From positions 1-34,618 of the forward strand of contig JAITGC010000024.1 in assembly GCA_031280915.1 (NCBI GenBank): 34,618 bases of DNA, given 5' to 3'. The DNA comes from Desulfovibrio sp. Lineage in GTDB: Bacteria; Desulfobacterota; Desulfovibrionia; Desulfovibrionales; Desulfovibrionaceae. Below, piece after piece: positions 7,694 to 16,066 of this stretch. Each line of letters starts with the position of its first letter. Position 1 is the first letter of the stretch. Made by a program: the position numbers and the translations under genes. The notes beneath the pieces were generated by a model. That model did no database searches, was not told the DNA's origin, and saw only the letters and a list, made by a program, of their open reading frames with translations.

Positions 7694-8788
7694 CTACAAA
7701 ACGCGAATGCCGTCCTCTTCCACCAGCACTGTATATTCAAGACGCACTCCTCCCCAATCGGGATAATACAGCCCCGGCTCCACGGTGACGACCATGCCGG
7801 ATTCAAGGGGGCGCTCATTGCGGGAATTCAATGACGGGGCCTCATGCGTTTCCAGCCCGACGCCGTGCCCAAGGCCGTGGGTGAAGGCATCCGCAACCCC
7901 GGCTTTTTCAAAGACCGCCCGCGCCGCACCATAGACCTCCCGGCCTGTCACGCCGGGACGCATCATGGCGAGGGCGGCTTGCTGGGCTTCATATACCAAA
8001 GCATGAACACGGGCAAAACGCGCATACGCCCGACCGGATTTTTCACCAATCCAGAATGTGCGCGTCTGGTCAGAGCAGTAATCGTTCACGCGGCAGCCAA
8101 TATCAACAAGCAGGAGGTTGTTCTCCCCCAGTTTGTCATCTCCGGGGACGGCGTGGGGCAGAGCGGCGTTCACACCTGCGGCGGCGATGACCGGAAAGGC
8201 CAGTTCACTCGCGCCGTTTTCCCGGAAAAACCGCTCAATGGCCCATGCCAGACATCTCTCGTTTATGCCGGGCGCAAACCCCTTCTCGGCCAAGGATTGC
8301 TCAAGCCAGCCCAAAACTTTGTGATTGAGGGCAAAAGATGACGAAAGAGCAGCTATTTCCTCAGTATTCTTGATGGCGCGCAGCCGCTCCACCAACCCGT
8401 CGGCCGCCTGGAGAAAAAGCCCGCCCGCCCCGCCGAGGGCGCGGGCGAAGGCAAGACTTACTCCACGGGACTCAATGCCGATGCGGCTGCCGCAATTCCT
8501 GAGTAGACGGGCAATGTCCCCGGCTTCGTCCTTGTATATGAAAATTCTGTCAGACTCCCACAAACGCGCGGCTGCCACGGCAAAACGGGCATCTGTGGCC
8601 AACACGTCCCGGCCGTCTCCCGTGATCACGAGACGGCCGGAACTTTCGTTCAACTGCGTATCGTGCAACTCAAAGCCGGAAAGATAAAACCTGTTGGCAT
8701 CGCGGCTTATGAGCAACGCATCCAAACCGCGCTCCCGCATAAGTCCGCGCAACTTGTCACGGCGTTGCGCGTAAATTGCCTCAGTCAC
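7694..8788 (-). CDS. Xaa-Pro aminopeptidase (M24 family metallopeptidase)
   Basis: A 364-residue cytoplasmic aminopeptidase of the PepP/PepQ type, which removes N-terminal residues ahead of proline. The N-terminal creatinase-like domain spans about 1-130. The catalytic 'pita-bread' domain keeps the five metal ligands: Asp in LLVDIGC, Asp in CSDQTRTF, His in GLGHGVGLETHE, Glu in VTVEPGLY and Glu in VRLEYTV. The C-terminus is short but complete. The start ATG (8788) is only 3 bp from the secA stop, so the two are co-transcribed. Confidence 0.93.
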   Translation of the reverse strand: MTEAIYAQRRDKLRGLMRERGLDALLISRDANRFYLSGFELHDTQLNESSGRLVITGDGRDVLATDARFAVAAARLWESDRIFIYKDEAGDIARLLRNCGSRIGIESRGVSLAFARALGGAGGLFLQAADGLVERLRAIKNTEEIAALSSSFALNHKVLGWLEQSLAEKGFAPGINERCLAWAIERFFRENGASELAFPVIAAAGVNAALPHAVPGDDKLGENNLLLVDIGCRVNDYCSDQTRTFWIGEKSGRAYARFARVHALVYEAQQAALAMMRPGVTGREVYGAARAVFEKAGVADAFTHGLGHGVGLETHEAPSLNSRNERPLESGMVVTVEPGLYYPDWGGVRLEYTVLVEEDGIRVL

Positions 8789-8791
8789 AAA

Positions 8792-11311
8792 TCACTGCCC
8801 GCAACATTTTTTGTATTTTTTGCCGCTGCCGCAAGGGCAGGGATCATTACGGCCCACACGCGGAGATGCCTTCACGGGTCGAGGAGATGGAGCGTCTTTT
8901 CCCCCACCGGAGTAAGACAGGGATTCCACGGCCTTTTCCCTGTGGCGGTATTCCACGGCCATACGTTCGGCTTCTTCTTCCTCCGAACGCTGCACGCGCA
9001 AACGCAAAAGCACTCTGAAAACGCTCTCGCGTATCTGAAAAAGCATCTCCTGGAACATGGCGAAGCCCTCGCGCTTGTATTCCAGCTTGGGGTCTTTCTG
9101 CCCATAGCCGCGCAGCCCTATACCGTCGCGCAGGGCATCCATGTTGCGCAAATGCTCCTTCCAGCAACGGTCAAGCTCTTCCAGCATAAAATAGCGCAGA
9201 ATATCCCTCCAGCTTTCGCCGGCATCGCTTTTGAGCTCCTCAAGCATGGAGCGGATACGGCTCTCGCATTCCTCCCGCCCTGGCAGGGGGGCTTCCGGCC
9301 CCAGAACGCGGTCAAGGTTGAATATTTCCCGCAGACGCTTAAAAACGGATACTTCGGCTTCTCCGTCTTTCGTGCCCTCCGCGACAGAAGAGTATTCATG
9401 ATCCAGCACGTCGCCAAGAAATTCTTCCAGCACCGGCTCAAGGTCTTCCTCCATCATAAGTTCGCGTCTAAGCGCATAAATGACTTCGCGCTGCTGATTC
9501 ATCACATTATCGTAATCAAGGAGGGTCTTGCGTATTTCAAAATGATGAGCTTCCACACGCTTTTGTGCGCTTTCCACAGCACGGGAAACCATCGCGTTTT
9601 CAATAACTTCGCCGTCGCGCAGACCGAGCTTTTCCATAAGCCCTTTGATTCTGTCCGAACCGAAAATACGCATGAGGTCATCTTCCAGGGAAAGATAAAA
9701 ACGGGAGGAACCGGGATCCCCTTGACGGCCGGAGCGCCCGCGAAGCTGGTTGTCGATGCGGCGGCTCTCGTGCCGCTCAGTACCCAGAATATGCAGCCCC
9801 CCCAATTCCGGCACGTCCTCGCCCAGCACAATGTCCGTGCCCCGGCCGGCCATATTGGTGGCAATGGTCACCTGCCCTCTCTGTCCGGCCTGGGCGACGA
9901 TCTCCGCCTCTTTTTCATGCTGCTTGGCGTTCAGCACATTGTGGGGGATATGGAGCTGCGTCAGTCGTTGAGAGAGCATTTCTGAAGTTTCAATGGAAAT
10001 AGTCCCCACCAGCACTGGCTGCCCCTTTTTGTGAATCTCCTCAATAGAGGCGACTATGGCGTCATATTTCTCCCGCCGACTGCTGTAGATCATATCAGGC
10101 CAGTCTTTGCGTATCATGGGTTTGTTGGGCGGTATGCTCATCACTTCCAGGTTGTATATCTGCTGAAATTCCACAGCTTCGGTGTCCGCTGTACCCGTCA
10201 TGCCCGCAAGCTTGTCGTAAAGGCGAAAATAATTCTGGAAGGTTATGGAAGCGAGCGTCTGGTTTTCCGCAGCCACCTCCACATGTTCCTTGGCTTCCAG
10301 GGCTTGATGCAGTCCGTCGGAATAACGCCGTCCTTCCATGTGGCGGCCGGTGAACTCATCCACGATAACCACCTGGTTATCCTTGATGATGTAGTCCACA
10401 TCCCGTTTGAAAATCCTGTGCGCCTTCAGGGACTGCAAAACATGATGCTGGAGAGTGATGTTGGCCGGCTCAAAAAGATTGTCCACCTTCAGCAGCTTTT
10501 CACAACGGGAAACGCCAGCATCCGTCAACATGGCCGTGCGGGCCTTTTCGTCAAGTGTGTAGTGTTCCGGCTCAAGCTTGCGCACAAGTTCGTCCACCAT
10601 ACGGTACAGACCCACCGATTCATCGGATGCGCCGGAAATAATGAGGGGAGTTCTGGCTTCATCTATGAGGATTGAGTCCACCTCGTCCACAATGGCAAAA
10701 TTGTGACCGCGCTGAACGATCTGGGCCGCGTAAAATTTCATATTGTCGCGCAGGTAATCGAAGCCGAATTCGTTGTTGGTGCCATATGTGATGTCGCAGG
10801 CATAGGCCGTTCTGCGCTCCGCGTCGTCCAGCCCGTGTACGATGACGCCCGTAGAGAGTCCCAAAAAGCTGTATATCCGCCCCATCCAAGCCGCATCACG
10901 CTTGGCCAAATAATCATTGACCGTGACGATATGCGTGCCCCTGCCGGAAAGGGCGTTCAGCACCACCGGCAGGGTGGCGGCAAGGGTTTTTCCCTCGCCG
11001 GTCTTCATTTCCGCTATTTTTCCCCTGTGCAGTGCTATGCCGCCGACAAGCTGCACATCGTAATGGCGCATGCCCAAGGTGCGCCGCGCGGCCTCTCTGG
11101 TCAAGGCAAAGACTTCCGGCAGAAGCTCGTCCAAAACCGCCCCGTTTTGCAGCGATTGACGAAATTCTCCGATACGCGTAGGGAAATCCGCGTCGTCGAG
11201 GACGCTCATTTCCGCTTCCAAAGCGTTGATGCGAGCGATTGTCGGGCGCAGACGACGCAGAAAGCGCTCATTCCGGCTGCCGAAAATTTTTCTGAAAAGA
11301 AAAGAAAACAT
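8792..11311 (-). CDS. secA: Preprotein translocase ATPase SecA
   Basis: SecA drives secreted preproteins through SecYEG using ATP. The 839-residue protein has Walker A MKTGEGKT and the DEAD-type Walker [16 protein letters not shown]. The second motor domain has [11 protein letters not shown] and [11 protein letters not shown]. Helical scaffold/wing regions follow, and the C-terminal zinc tail is [21 protein letters not shown] start it at ATG 11311 ([12 protein letters not shown]), preceded by AAGGA. A frame open back to 11341 adds ten residues without family support. It heads the minus-strand string secA, aminopeptidase, PP-loop protein. Confidence 0.97.
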   Translation of the reverse strand: MFSFLFRKIFGSRNERFLRRLRPTIARINALEAEMSVLDDADFPTRIGEFRQSLQNGAVLDELLPEVFALTREAARRTLGMRHYDVQLVGGIALHRGKIAEMKTGEGKTLAATLPVVLNALSGRGTHIVTVNDYLAKRDAAWMGRIYSFLGLSTGVIVHGLDDAERRTAYACDITYGTNNEFGFDYLRDNMKFYAAQIVQRGHNFAIVDEVDSILIDEARTPLIISGASDESVGLYRMVDELVRKLEPEHYTLDEKARTAMLTDAGVSRCEKLLKVDNLFEPANITLQHHVLQSLKAHRIFKRDVDYIIKDNQVVIVDEFTGRHMEGRRYSDGLHQALEAKEHVEVAAENQTLASITFQNYFRLYDKLAGMTGTADTEAVEFQQIYNLEVMSIPPNKPMIRKDWPDMIYSSRREKYDAIVASIEEIHKKGQPVLVGTISIETSEMLSQRLTQLHIPHNVLNAKQHEKEAEIVAQAGQRGQVTIATNMAGRGTDIVLGEDVPELGGLHILGTERHESRRIDNQLRGRSGRQGDPGSSRFYLSLEDDLMRIFGSDRIKGLMEKLGLRDGEVIENAMVSRAVESAQKRVEAHHFEIRKTLLDYDNVMNQQREVIYALRRELMMEEDLEPVLEEFLGDVLDHEYSSVAEGTKDGEAEVSVFKRLREIFNLDRVLGPEAPLPGREECESRIRSMLEELKSDAGESWRDILRYFMLEELDRCWKEHLRNMDALRDGIGLRGYGQKDPKLEYKREGFAMFQEMLFQIRESVFRVLLRLRVQRSEEEEAERMAVEYRHREKAVESLSYSGGGKDAPSPRPVKASPRVGRNDPCPCGSGKKYKKCCGQ

Positions 11312-11397
11312 GACTGTCCTTGCGCTTCTGTTTAATGACAACTTGCTAGCATACTGCGATGCGGCTTACAATGCAACTGAGGACAACTGGGACCTTT

Positions 11398-11506
11398 TCA
11401 CTTTGAAATGTTTGCTTGACGGCGAAGCAAGTTCGCCTTGCGAGTATTTTGCGGCGCGGATTTTTTTGAAATCCGCGCCGGGCGGTCAAACATTTTCAAT
11501 ATTGAA
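11398..11506. repeat. Nested inverted-repeat element (three-way-junction-like), function unknown
   Basis: About 110 bp that can fold almost completely. The outer arms are AAATGTTTG (11406-11414) and CAAACATTT (11487-11495). Inside lie two hairpins: GGCGAA/TTCGCC (11421-11426 with 11432-11437) and the perfect 11-bp pair GGCGCGGATTT/AAATCCGCGCC (11453-11463 with 11469-11479). The right edge is a perfect palindrome TTCAATATTGAA (11495-11506). On the minus strand a 31-codon frame (11493 to 11398, starting MFDRPARISKK) fits the element exactly, but it has no ribosome-binding site. It could be a MITE-like repeat or a structured RNA. It lies between the divergent secA and csd4-like genes, so it is not a simple terminator. 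Confidence 0.6.
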
Positions 11507-11724
11507 CCGCTCTACCCAACAAACTGGATACCGTCGCGTCACTCCCATCTCGCGAACTTGCTGTGAGATATTGTGTTGTCGGGTATTGTCGGCTATAGAT
11601 CATCCTACTCCGTCAGCCGGGCGGGAAATGCGGGATGCGTCATGAGAGCGCTCTTCGCGAAAACTGTAAAAACAGCCGGTTGTAAAGTTGTAAAGCGGAT
11701 AAGAGAGAACTTCCGAACTCGGCC
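11507..11724 (+). promoter_or_regulatory. Leader of the csd4-like gene with a possible sigma-70 promoter
   Basis: A candidate promoter is TTGTGT (11571-11576), a 17-bp spacer, and TATAGA (11594-11599), about 125 bp before the csd4-like ATG. The ribosome-binding site is weak (AGAGAGA, about 11702-11708). The rest of the stretch shows only short symmetries such as GAGAGCGCTCTTC near 11644 and no further gene. Confidence 0.3.
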
Positions 11725-13107
11725 ATGAAAAATTTACTGCTTTGCCTCTGGCGCTGCCTGTCCGTTTATATTCTCCTATCCGCCCAGGCCCAGGCGCAGC
11801 CGCTGGATTTTGCCACAATCCGCCTTGGCGACGCCATGCCGGTGGTACTGGTGGTGGGCGGCATACAGGGCGATGAACCAGGCGGCTTTTCCGCAGCCAC
11901 TCTTGTCGCCACGCGCTATACCGTGGAAAACGGCGCGATATGGGTTGTGCCCAATCTTAACTTTCCGAGCATTATTATGCGCTCGCGCGGTATCAACGGG
12001 GATATGAACCGTAAATTCGCCGCTTTGGACATGCGCGATCCGGACTTTTCCACTGTACGCCGCATACAGGATCTTATACGTCACCCCCGGGTGGGGCTGG
12101 TGCTCAACCTCCACGACGGCAGCGGATATTACCGTGAGCGAAAAATAAACGCCCTCTGCAATCCCTCCCGCTGGGGGCAGTCCGTTATTATCGATCAGGA
12201 ACGGCTTGCGTCGGACGTTTTCATGGGTGACTTGGGCCGTGAAGCGCGGCGGGTTGCCGAGGATGTAAACAAACGCCTCATCCACAAAATGGACAAACTG
12301 CATGTACGCAACACCAATACGGCTTCCGGCGACAGAGAAATGGAAAAGAGCCTTTCCTACTATGCCGTGCGCCACGGCAAGGCCGCCTTCGGCCTGGAGG
12401 CCAGCAAGGAATTTCCGGTGGAATTGCGCACCTACTACCATCTGTGCATGGTGGAATCCCTGTTGCGTCAGGCGGGCATCCGCTTTTCCCGCAATTTTGA
12501 CTTGACCCCCGGCAGCGTGCAACGGGTTCTGCAGGCCGATCTCAACATCTCTTTTGCCGAAAAACGCATTTTCCTGCCTCTGGACGACGCCAGAGCGTCC
12601 ATTAACGGGCTGCCCCTGCCGAAAGACAGCGCTGCCGTAGCCTCCAAACCCATCATGGCTGTGCTGCCCTGCAAAAGGAACACTGAAGCCCTTTGCATCC
12701 ATTACGGCAACCGCACCATCACCCATATCAGACCTGACTGGCGGGAACTGGACAACAGCCTTCAGGCCGTGCGCGTGACGGTTGACGGACAGGAAAAGGC
12801 GATACCCTTCGGCGAAGTGCTGCCTGTGGCGGAAAACCTGCACATACACCCGCACGACGGCTTCAGGATCAACGCCATCGGCTTTGCTGGGAAAAAAGGA
12901 GATGACAGCGGCATTACCCTGCGTCGCAAAAACTTCCTGCGGAGTTATTCCATAGATCGTCAAGGAACGCTCTATCGCATTGAAGTTTATAAAAAACAAC
13001 ATTTTGTCGGGATGTTTCTGGCGCGTTTCGGCAAAATGGACAAAATGGCGAACAAACGTCCTTTGTTGCCTTCCATACCAGGGCCGGAATCGGATTTGGG
13101 ATTTTAA
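11725..13107 (+). CDS. Csd4/Pgp1-like peptidoglycan DL-carboxypeptidase (peptidase family M99)
   Basis: A 460-residue exported protein with an N-terminal signal peptide (about 1-24, ending AQAQA). The zinc site matches Helicobacter Csd4 and Campylobacter Pgp1, where glutamine replaces the usual first histidine of M14 carboxypeptidases. Here it reads GGIQGDE with Q48 and E51, then H130 in LNLHDG. A catalytic glutamate, E225, lies in GLEASKEF. An NRKF motif (about 95-98) fits the substrate-binding Asn-Arg of the fold. In those species the enzyme trims muropeptide tripeptides to dipeptides in the periplasm and is needed for helical shape. A like role in a curved cell is inference. gpsA follows after 2 bp, so they form an operon. 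Confidence 0.82.
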   Translation: MKNLLLCLWRCLSVYILLSAQAQAQPLDFATIRLGDAMPVVLVVGGIQGDEPGGFSAATLVATRYTVENGAIWVVPNLNFPSIIMRSRGINGDMNRKFAALDMRDPDFSTVRRIQDLIRHPRVGLVLNLHDGSGYYRERKINALCNPSRWGQSVIIDQERLASDVFMGDLGREARRVAEDVNKRLIHKMDKLHVRNTNTASGDREMEKSLSYYAVRHGKAAFGLEASKEFPVELRTYYHLCMVESLLRQAGIRFSRNFDLTPGSVQRVLQADLNISFAEKRIFLPLDDARASINGLPLPKDSAAVASKPIMAVLPCKRNTEALCIHYGNRTITHIRPDWRELDNSLQAVRVTVDGQEKAIPFGEVLPVAENLHIHPHDGFRINAIGFAGKKGDDSGITLRRKNFLRSYSIDRQGTLYRIEVYKKQHFVGMFLARFGKMDKMANKRPLLPSIPGPESDLGF

Positions 13108-13109
13108 GT

Positions 13110-14105
13110 ATGACACGCCCTTTTTCCATCTGTGTGGCCGGCGGAGGAAGCTGGGGAACAGCCCTCGCCCATCATCTTGCGGGACGCGGCCATGACGTTG
13201 TTCTCTGGCTGCGGGATGCCGGAATAGCCCAGGCCATAAATACCGGTCATGAAAACCCGCGCTACCTCGCGGGTTTTCCTCTGCACACAAACCTTGCCTC
13301 CACCACGAACACAAATGCCCTGGCCCGCGAAATCGTTGTGTCCGCCGTGCCCTGTCAGCAATTTCGAATGTGGCTTGCCGCGCACAAAAGCATTTTTTCG
13401 CGGAGAGTCATTCTTGTCAACACCGCCAAGGGCCTGGAGGCCGGCACTCTTGCATTGGGGCACTCCATCGCCCTGGAAACACTGAACGTTCCCTTTCGCT
13501 ACGCCGCTCTTTCCGGCCCTTCCTTCGCGGCGGAAGTCATGAAAGGTTTACCCACGGCCGTGGTGCTGGCCAGCCATGAAGCATCCCTCGCCCGGCATCT
13601 CCAGGATATCTTCTCCGGAGCGGCCTTTCGCTGTTACGCCAGCGCAGATACCATTGGCGTGGAGATGGGCGGAGCACTCAAAAACATCATGGCCATCGCC
13701 GCCGGACTCTGTGACGGGCTGAATCTCGGCCTCAACAGCCGCGCGGCCCTCATCACGCGCGGCCTGGCCGAGATGCGCCGCCTGGGGCTCGCCAACGGAG
13801 CGCTGGAACATACTTTTATGGGTCTTTCCGGCTTGGGAGACCTCATTCTTACCTGTACCGGCCCACTCTCCCGCAACCGGCAGGTGGGTCTGCGCCTGGG
13901 CAGGGGAGAAGCCATTGAGGCCATCATTGGCAGTCTCGGCATGGTGGCTGAAGGGGTCAATACAGCGGCTGCGGCTTACGATTTGGCCTGTCGCTTTCAG
14001 GTAGATGTGCCCATTATAAACACTGTACGCAGTATCATCCAAGCGAAAAGCAGCCCCCTGGAGGCAGTGAAACATCTCATGACGCGCACCCTCAGGGAGG
14101 AATAA
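13110..14105 (+). CDS. gpsA: Glycerol-3-phosphate dehydrogenase [NAD(P)+]
   Basis: A 331-residue cytoplasmic enzyme that reduces dihydroxyacetone phosphate to sn-glycerol-3-phosphate for phospholipid synthesis. The Rossmann motif GGGSWGTALA is at residues 9-18. The family motifs follow: NTAKGLE, LSGPSFAAEV, the catalytic lysine in GGALKNIMAIAAG, and GLSGLGDLILTC. It starts 2 bp after the csd4-like stop, with no ribosome-binding site of its own apart from weak purines, so translational coupling is likely. Confidence 0.97.
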   Translation: MTRPFSICVAGGGSWGTALAHHLAGRGHDVVLWLRDAGIAQAINTGHENPRYLAGFPLHTNLASTTNTNALAREIVVSAVPCQQFRMWLAAHKSIFSRRVILVNTAKGLEAGTLALGHSIALETLNVPFRYAALSGPSFAAEVMKGLPTAVVLASHEASLARHLQDIFSGAAFRCYASADTIGVEMGGALKNIMAIAAGLCDGLNLGLNSRAALITRGLAEMRRLGLANGALEHTFMGLSGLGDLILTCTGPLSRNRQVGLRLGRGEAIEAIIGSLGMVAEGVNTAAAAYDLACRFQVDVPIINTVRSIIQAKSSPLEAVKHLMTRTLREE

Positions 14106-14119
14106 TGGACTTATCACAC

Positions 14120-14169
14120 GGACGCGCAAAATGCTCCGGCGGCTCTGGAAAACGCGCGCCTTTCTTTTT
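14120..14169 (+). terminator. Possible terminator after gpsA
   Basis: GGACGCGC (14120-14127) can pair imperfectly with GCGCGCC (14154-14160), and a pyrimidine run TTTCTTTTT follows directly. The stem has a mismatch and a long loop, so this is weak. Confidence 0.35.
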
Positions 14170-14235
14170 GCTTCTTGCGAGATACGGATGCCCGCGACGC
14201 AAGATACAGTCTATGACGGCGGACGGCAATCGCCC

Positions 14236-14264
14236 TTGACATTTCGGGCTCGTTGTTTTATTTA
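14236..14264 (+). promoter_or_regulatory. Sigma-70 promoter driving the riboswitch and terC
   Basis: A consensus -35 TTGACA (14236-14241), a 17-bp spacer, and the -10 TATTTA (14259-14264). Transcription would start a few bases before the riboswitch, as expected for a cis-regulatory RNA. Confidence 0.7.
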
Positions 14265-14270
14265 ACGAGA

Positions 14271-14380
14271 ACCACGTAAGGGGAGTAGCTGGGTTCACAG
14301 AGACCCAGGCACTATCGACAGCATGGCTTTACGGCCCGGTAGTGCCATCAGGAGTTTCGGCTTCTGATTAGTGAGACCTT
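14271..14380 (+). promoter_or_regulatory. yybP-ykoY manganese riboswitch
   Basis: The aptamer signature is clear: AAGGGGAGTAGC at 14278-14289 (the L1 metal-binding strand), a GGCCCGG segment near 14333-14339 (the L3 side), and the closing GAGACCTTC at 14373-14381. The closing helix P1 joins AAGG (14278-14281) with CCTT (14377-14380) and may extend through CCA/TGG. The same 3' strand is also needed by the terminator stem at 14374-14404, so the two folds exclude each other. In this family Mn2+ stabilises P1 and turns expression on. It precedes a TerC/Alx-type gene, the classic target of this riboswitch in Escherichia coli (alx). Confidence 0.85.
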
Positions 14381-14412
14381 CTGGCAGAAATGCCGGGGAG
14401 GTCTTTTGTTTT
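14374..14412 (+). terminator. Riboswitch-controlled intrinsic terminator
   Basis: AGACCT (14374-14379) pairs with AGGTCT (14399-14404) and CTGGCA (14381-14386) with TGCCGG (14391-14396) over a GAAA tetraloop, followed by TTTTGTTTTT. The 5' arm overlaps P1 of the manganese aptamer, so ligand binding would release terC transcription. Confidence 0.82.
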
Positions 14413-14504
14413 TCTCCGGCATACGACAACGGCGGAGCAAAACAACCCGGCAGCCCCTCTCCACTCAGACGCGAGAGAACGCGCTGCCGGAAAGGAGGCC
14501 TCTT

Positions 14505-15503
14505 ATGATCGGACACTATTCCACCACCAACGTCATCATCTTTTTCCTTATTGTGGCGGGCTTTTTATGGCTTGACCTGCATGCCCACAAAAAAGACGAA
14601 CCCATAACCTTGCGTAACGCCGCGAGCTGGTCCTGCGTCTGGATCGCGCTGGCCCTGTGCTTTGGAGCATACATCTGGCTGACGCACGGCCTGGATGACG
14701 CCTCGCTCTATCTTTCCGGATATTTCCTGGAAAAATCCCTTTCCGTTGACAACCTGTTTGTCATGATGGCCATTTTCAGTTCCTTCGCCATCAAAGGAAA
14801 CTACCAACACAGAATTCTCTATTACGGCATCCTCGGCGCGCTGGTATTGCGGATGGTCTTCGTCGCTGCGGGCAATACGCTTGTACAGTTGTTTGGCGCG
14901 TACGCTCTGGCCGCCTTTGGGCTTTTTGTACTCTGGTCCGCCTGGAAAATGTGGCAGCAGATGCATAAGCCCGAGGAAGAGATTGAAGACTATGCCAACC
15001 ACTGGTCCGTCAGATTCACGCGTCGTTTTATCCCTGTTTCCACCACGTTGCACGGCCACGATTTTTTTGTGAGGGAGCCGGCTGCAGCAGGCGAAAACGC
15101 TGTCTGGAAAGCCACGCCTCTCTTTCTCTGCCTTGTGGTTGTAGAATTGTGCGACGTTATGTTCGCCTTTGACTCCATCCCCGCGATTATCGCCATAACG
15201 CAAGATCCTTTCCTGGTGTACACCAGCAACATTTTCGCCATTCTGGGACTGCGCTCATTGTATTTTCTGATGGCGGCCGCCTCCAGGATGCTGGTGCATC
15301 TGGAAAAAGCGGTCATCATCATTCTCGCCTACATCGGCATTAAGATGCTTCTGGGCGTCGGCGGGCTTATCCATATTCCGCCCCTGGCAAGCCTGGCCGT
15401 CGTGCTGGGTCTGCTGGCCGGAGGCGTACTTGCGTCTTTCATCTGGCCAAGCAAGGAAGGGCAAACATCCCAGTTCGAAACGAAGCCTCCGCAGGATGAC
15501 TGA
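14505..15503 (+). CDS. TerC/Alx-family membrane protein (probable Mn2+ exporter)
   Basis: A 332-residue integral membrane protein of the TerC family with about nine hydrophobic segments. Conserved acidic residues lie within membrane stretches: the Asp in SLSVDNLFVM and the two Asp in ELCDVMFAFDSIPA. These define the family and are thought to bind metal. The start is ATG 14505, with AAAGGAGG a few bases upstream; an in-frame extension back to 14406 overlaps the riboswitch terminator and is rejected. Control by a yybP-ykoY riboswitch supports manganese homeostasis, most likely export under Mn2+ excess, rather than tellurite resistance. Related proteins have also been linked to metal loading of exported enzymes. 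Confidence 0.92.
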   Translation: MIGHYSTTNVIIFFLIVAGFLWLDLHAHKKDEPITLRNAASWSCVWIALALCFGAYIWLTHGLDDASLYLSGYFLEKSLSVDNLFVMMAIFSSFAIKGNYQHRILYYGILGALVLRMVFVAAGNTLVQLFGAYALAAFGLFVLWSAWKMWQQMHKPEEEIEDYANHWSVRFTRRFIPVSTTLHGHDFFVREPAAAGENAVWKATPLFLCLVVVELCDVMFAFDSIPAIIAITQDPFLVYTSNIFAILGLRSLYFLMAAASRMLVHLEKAVIIILAYIGIKMLLGVGGLIHIPPLASLAVVLGLLAGGVLASFIWPSKEGQTSQFETKPPQDD

Positions 15504-15673
15504 GTTTTGAACCGTATTTATATTCCAATGAAGTCTAATGTATATATAATATACGGATATTAAAAGAAAAAATATTCAGATGATGTCTATTTGAATCCAT
15601 TTGGACAGGTGGACACCCCCGTATTTGTGGGGTATGAATCGGGGTATGAAACTTCAATAAGGAGACGTACCCC
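15504..15673. other. AT-rich junction after terC
   Basis: No gene. CCGTAT (about 15513-15518) and ATACGG (about 15553-15558) enclose an AT-rich block, a weak hairpin that might end the terC transcript. Base composition drops sharply compared with the flanking genes, in keeping with the edge of a transferred segment. Confidence 0.4.
15629..15647 (+). repeat. Double GGGGTAT motif, copy A
   Basis: GGGGTAT, two bases, then ATCGGGGTAT. The same 19-bp pattern, differing only in the two spacer bases, recurs at 17836-17854. Copy A sits 26 bp before the start of the integrase remnant, where such elements often carry integrase arm-type binding sites. Confidence 0.65.
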
Positions 15674-15890
15674 ATGCCGCTCACAGATACCGCCATTCGC
15701 GCCGTCAGCCGTCAGAGAGGCAGCAGAAACTCTTTGACGGCAACGGCCTCTTTCTTCTCGTCGCGACCACAGGCTCAAAAATCTGGCGCTTCAAATACTG
15801 TGCGTTGATGCCGAATCGGGCGCAAAAATATCTTTCCGGCAGGGAACGTTCCGTCGGATACGCCGGGGCCGTAACTGACGTTTTGGCCCG
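15674..15890 (+). pseudogene. Decayed P4-type tyrosine integrase (N-terminal remnant)
   Basis: The ATG at 15674 opens with MPLTDTAIRA, the usual start of P4-like phage and island integrases (MxLTDTAIR). After about ten codons the match moves to the +1 frame and continues KLFDGNGLFLLV, then TTGSKIWRFKY, the conserved arm-binding (DUF4102) domain. A weak further match (AQKYLS) follows, and then no recognisable integrase. The catalytic domain with the Arg-His-Arg-Tyr residues is absent. An initiation signal GGAGACG precedes the ATG. This is a frameshifted and truncated relic that marks a past integrative element. Confidence 0.75.
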
Positions 15891-16066
15891 GTTCTTGCTT
15901 CTCTCTCAACTCCGTCATATAACGCGCTTTTTTAGATGTGCGGTTTTACCGTTTGCTTTGCCGGGAGGTCGTTCAGCACCTTCCTGTTCTTGTTCTATGT
16001 CCAAACGTATCCATTTTTCGCGGCGCGGCTTTTATATTTTCATACAGGACTGGGGTTGCACAGACC
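15891..16066 (+). other. Leader of the GGDEF gene
   Basis: No gene recognised. A frame from 15938 joins this stretch to the GGDEF protein, but its first 43 codons (MRFYRLLCREVV...) have no domain match and cross the end of the integrase relic. A TATATT near 16033 could be a -10 element, but no matching -35 is seen. Confidence 0.3.

Noticed and set aside
8663-9985. 440-codon open frame on the plus strand
   Set aside because: It is antisense to secA and the aminopeptidase; the translation has no recognisable domain.
11776-13314. 512-codon open frame on the minus strand
   Set aside because: It is antisense to the csd4-like gene and gpsA, both of which show full family motifs.
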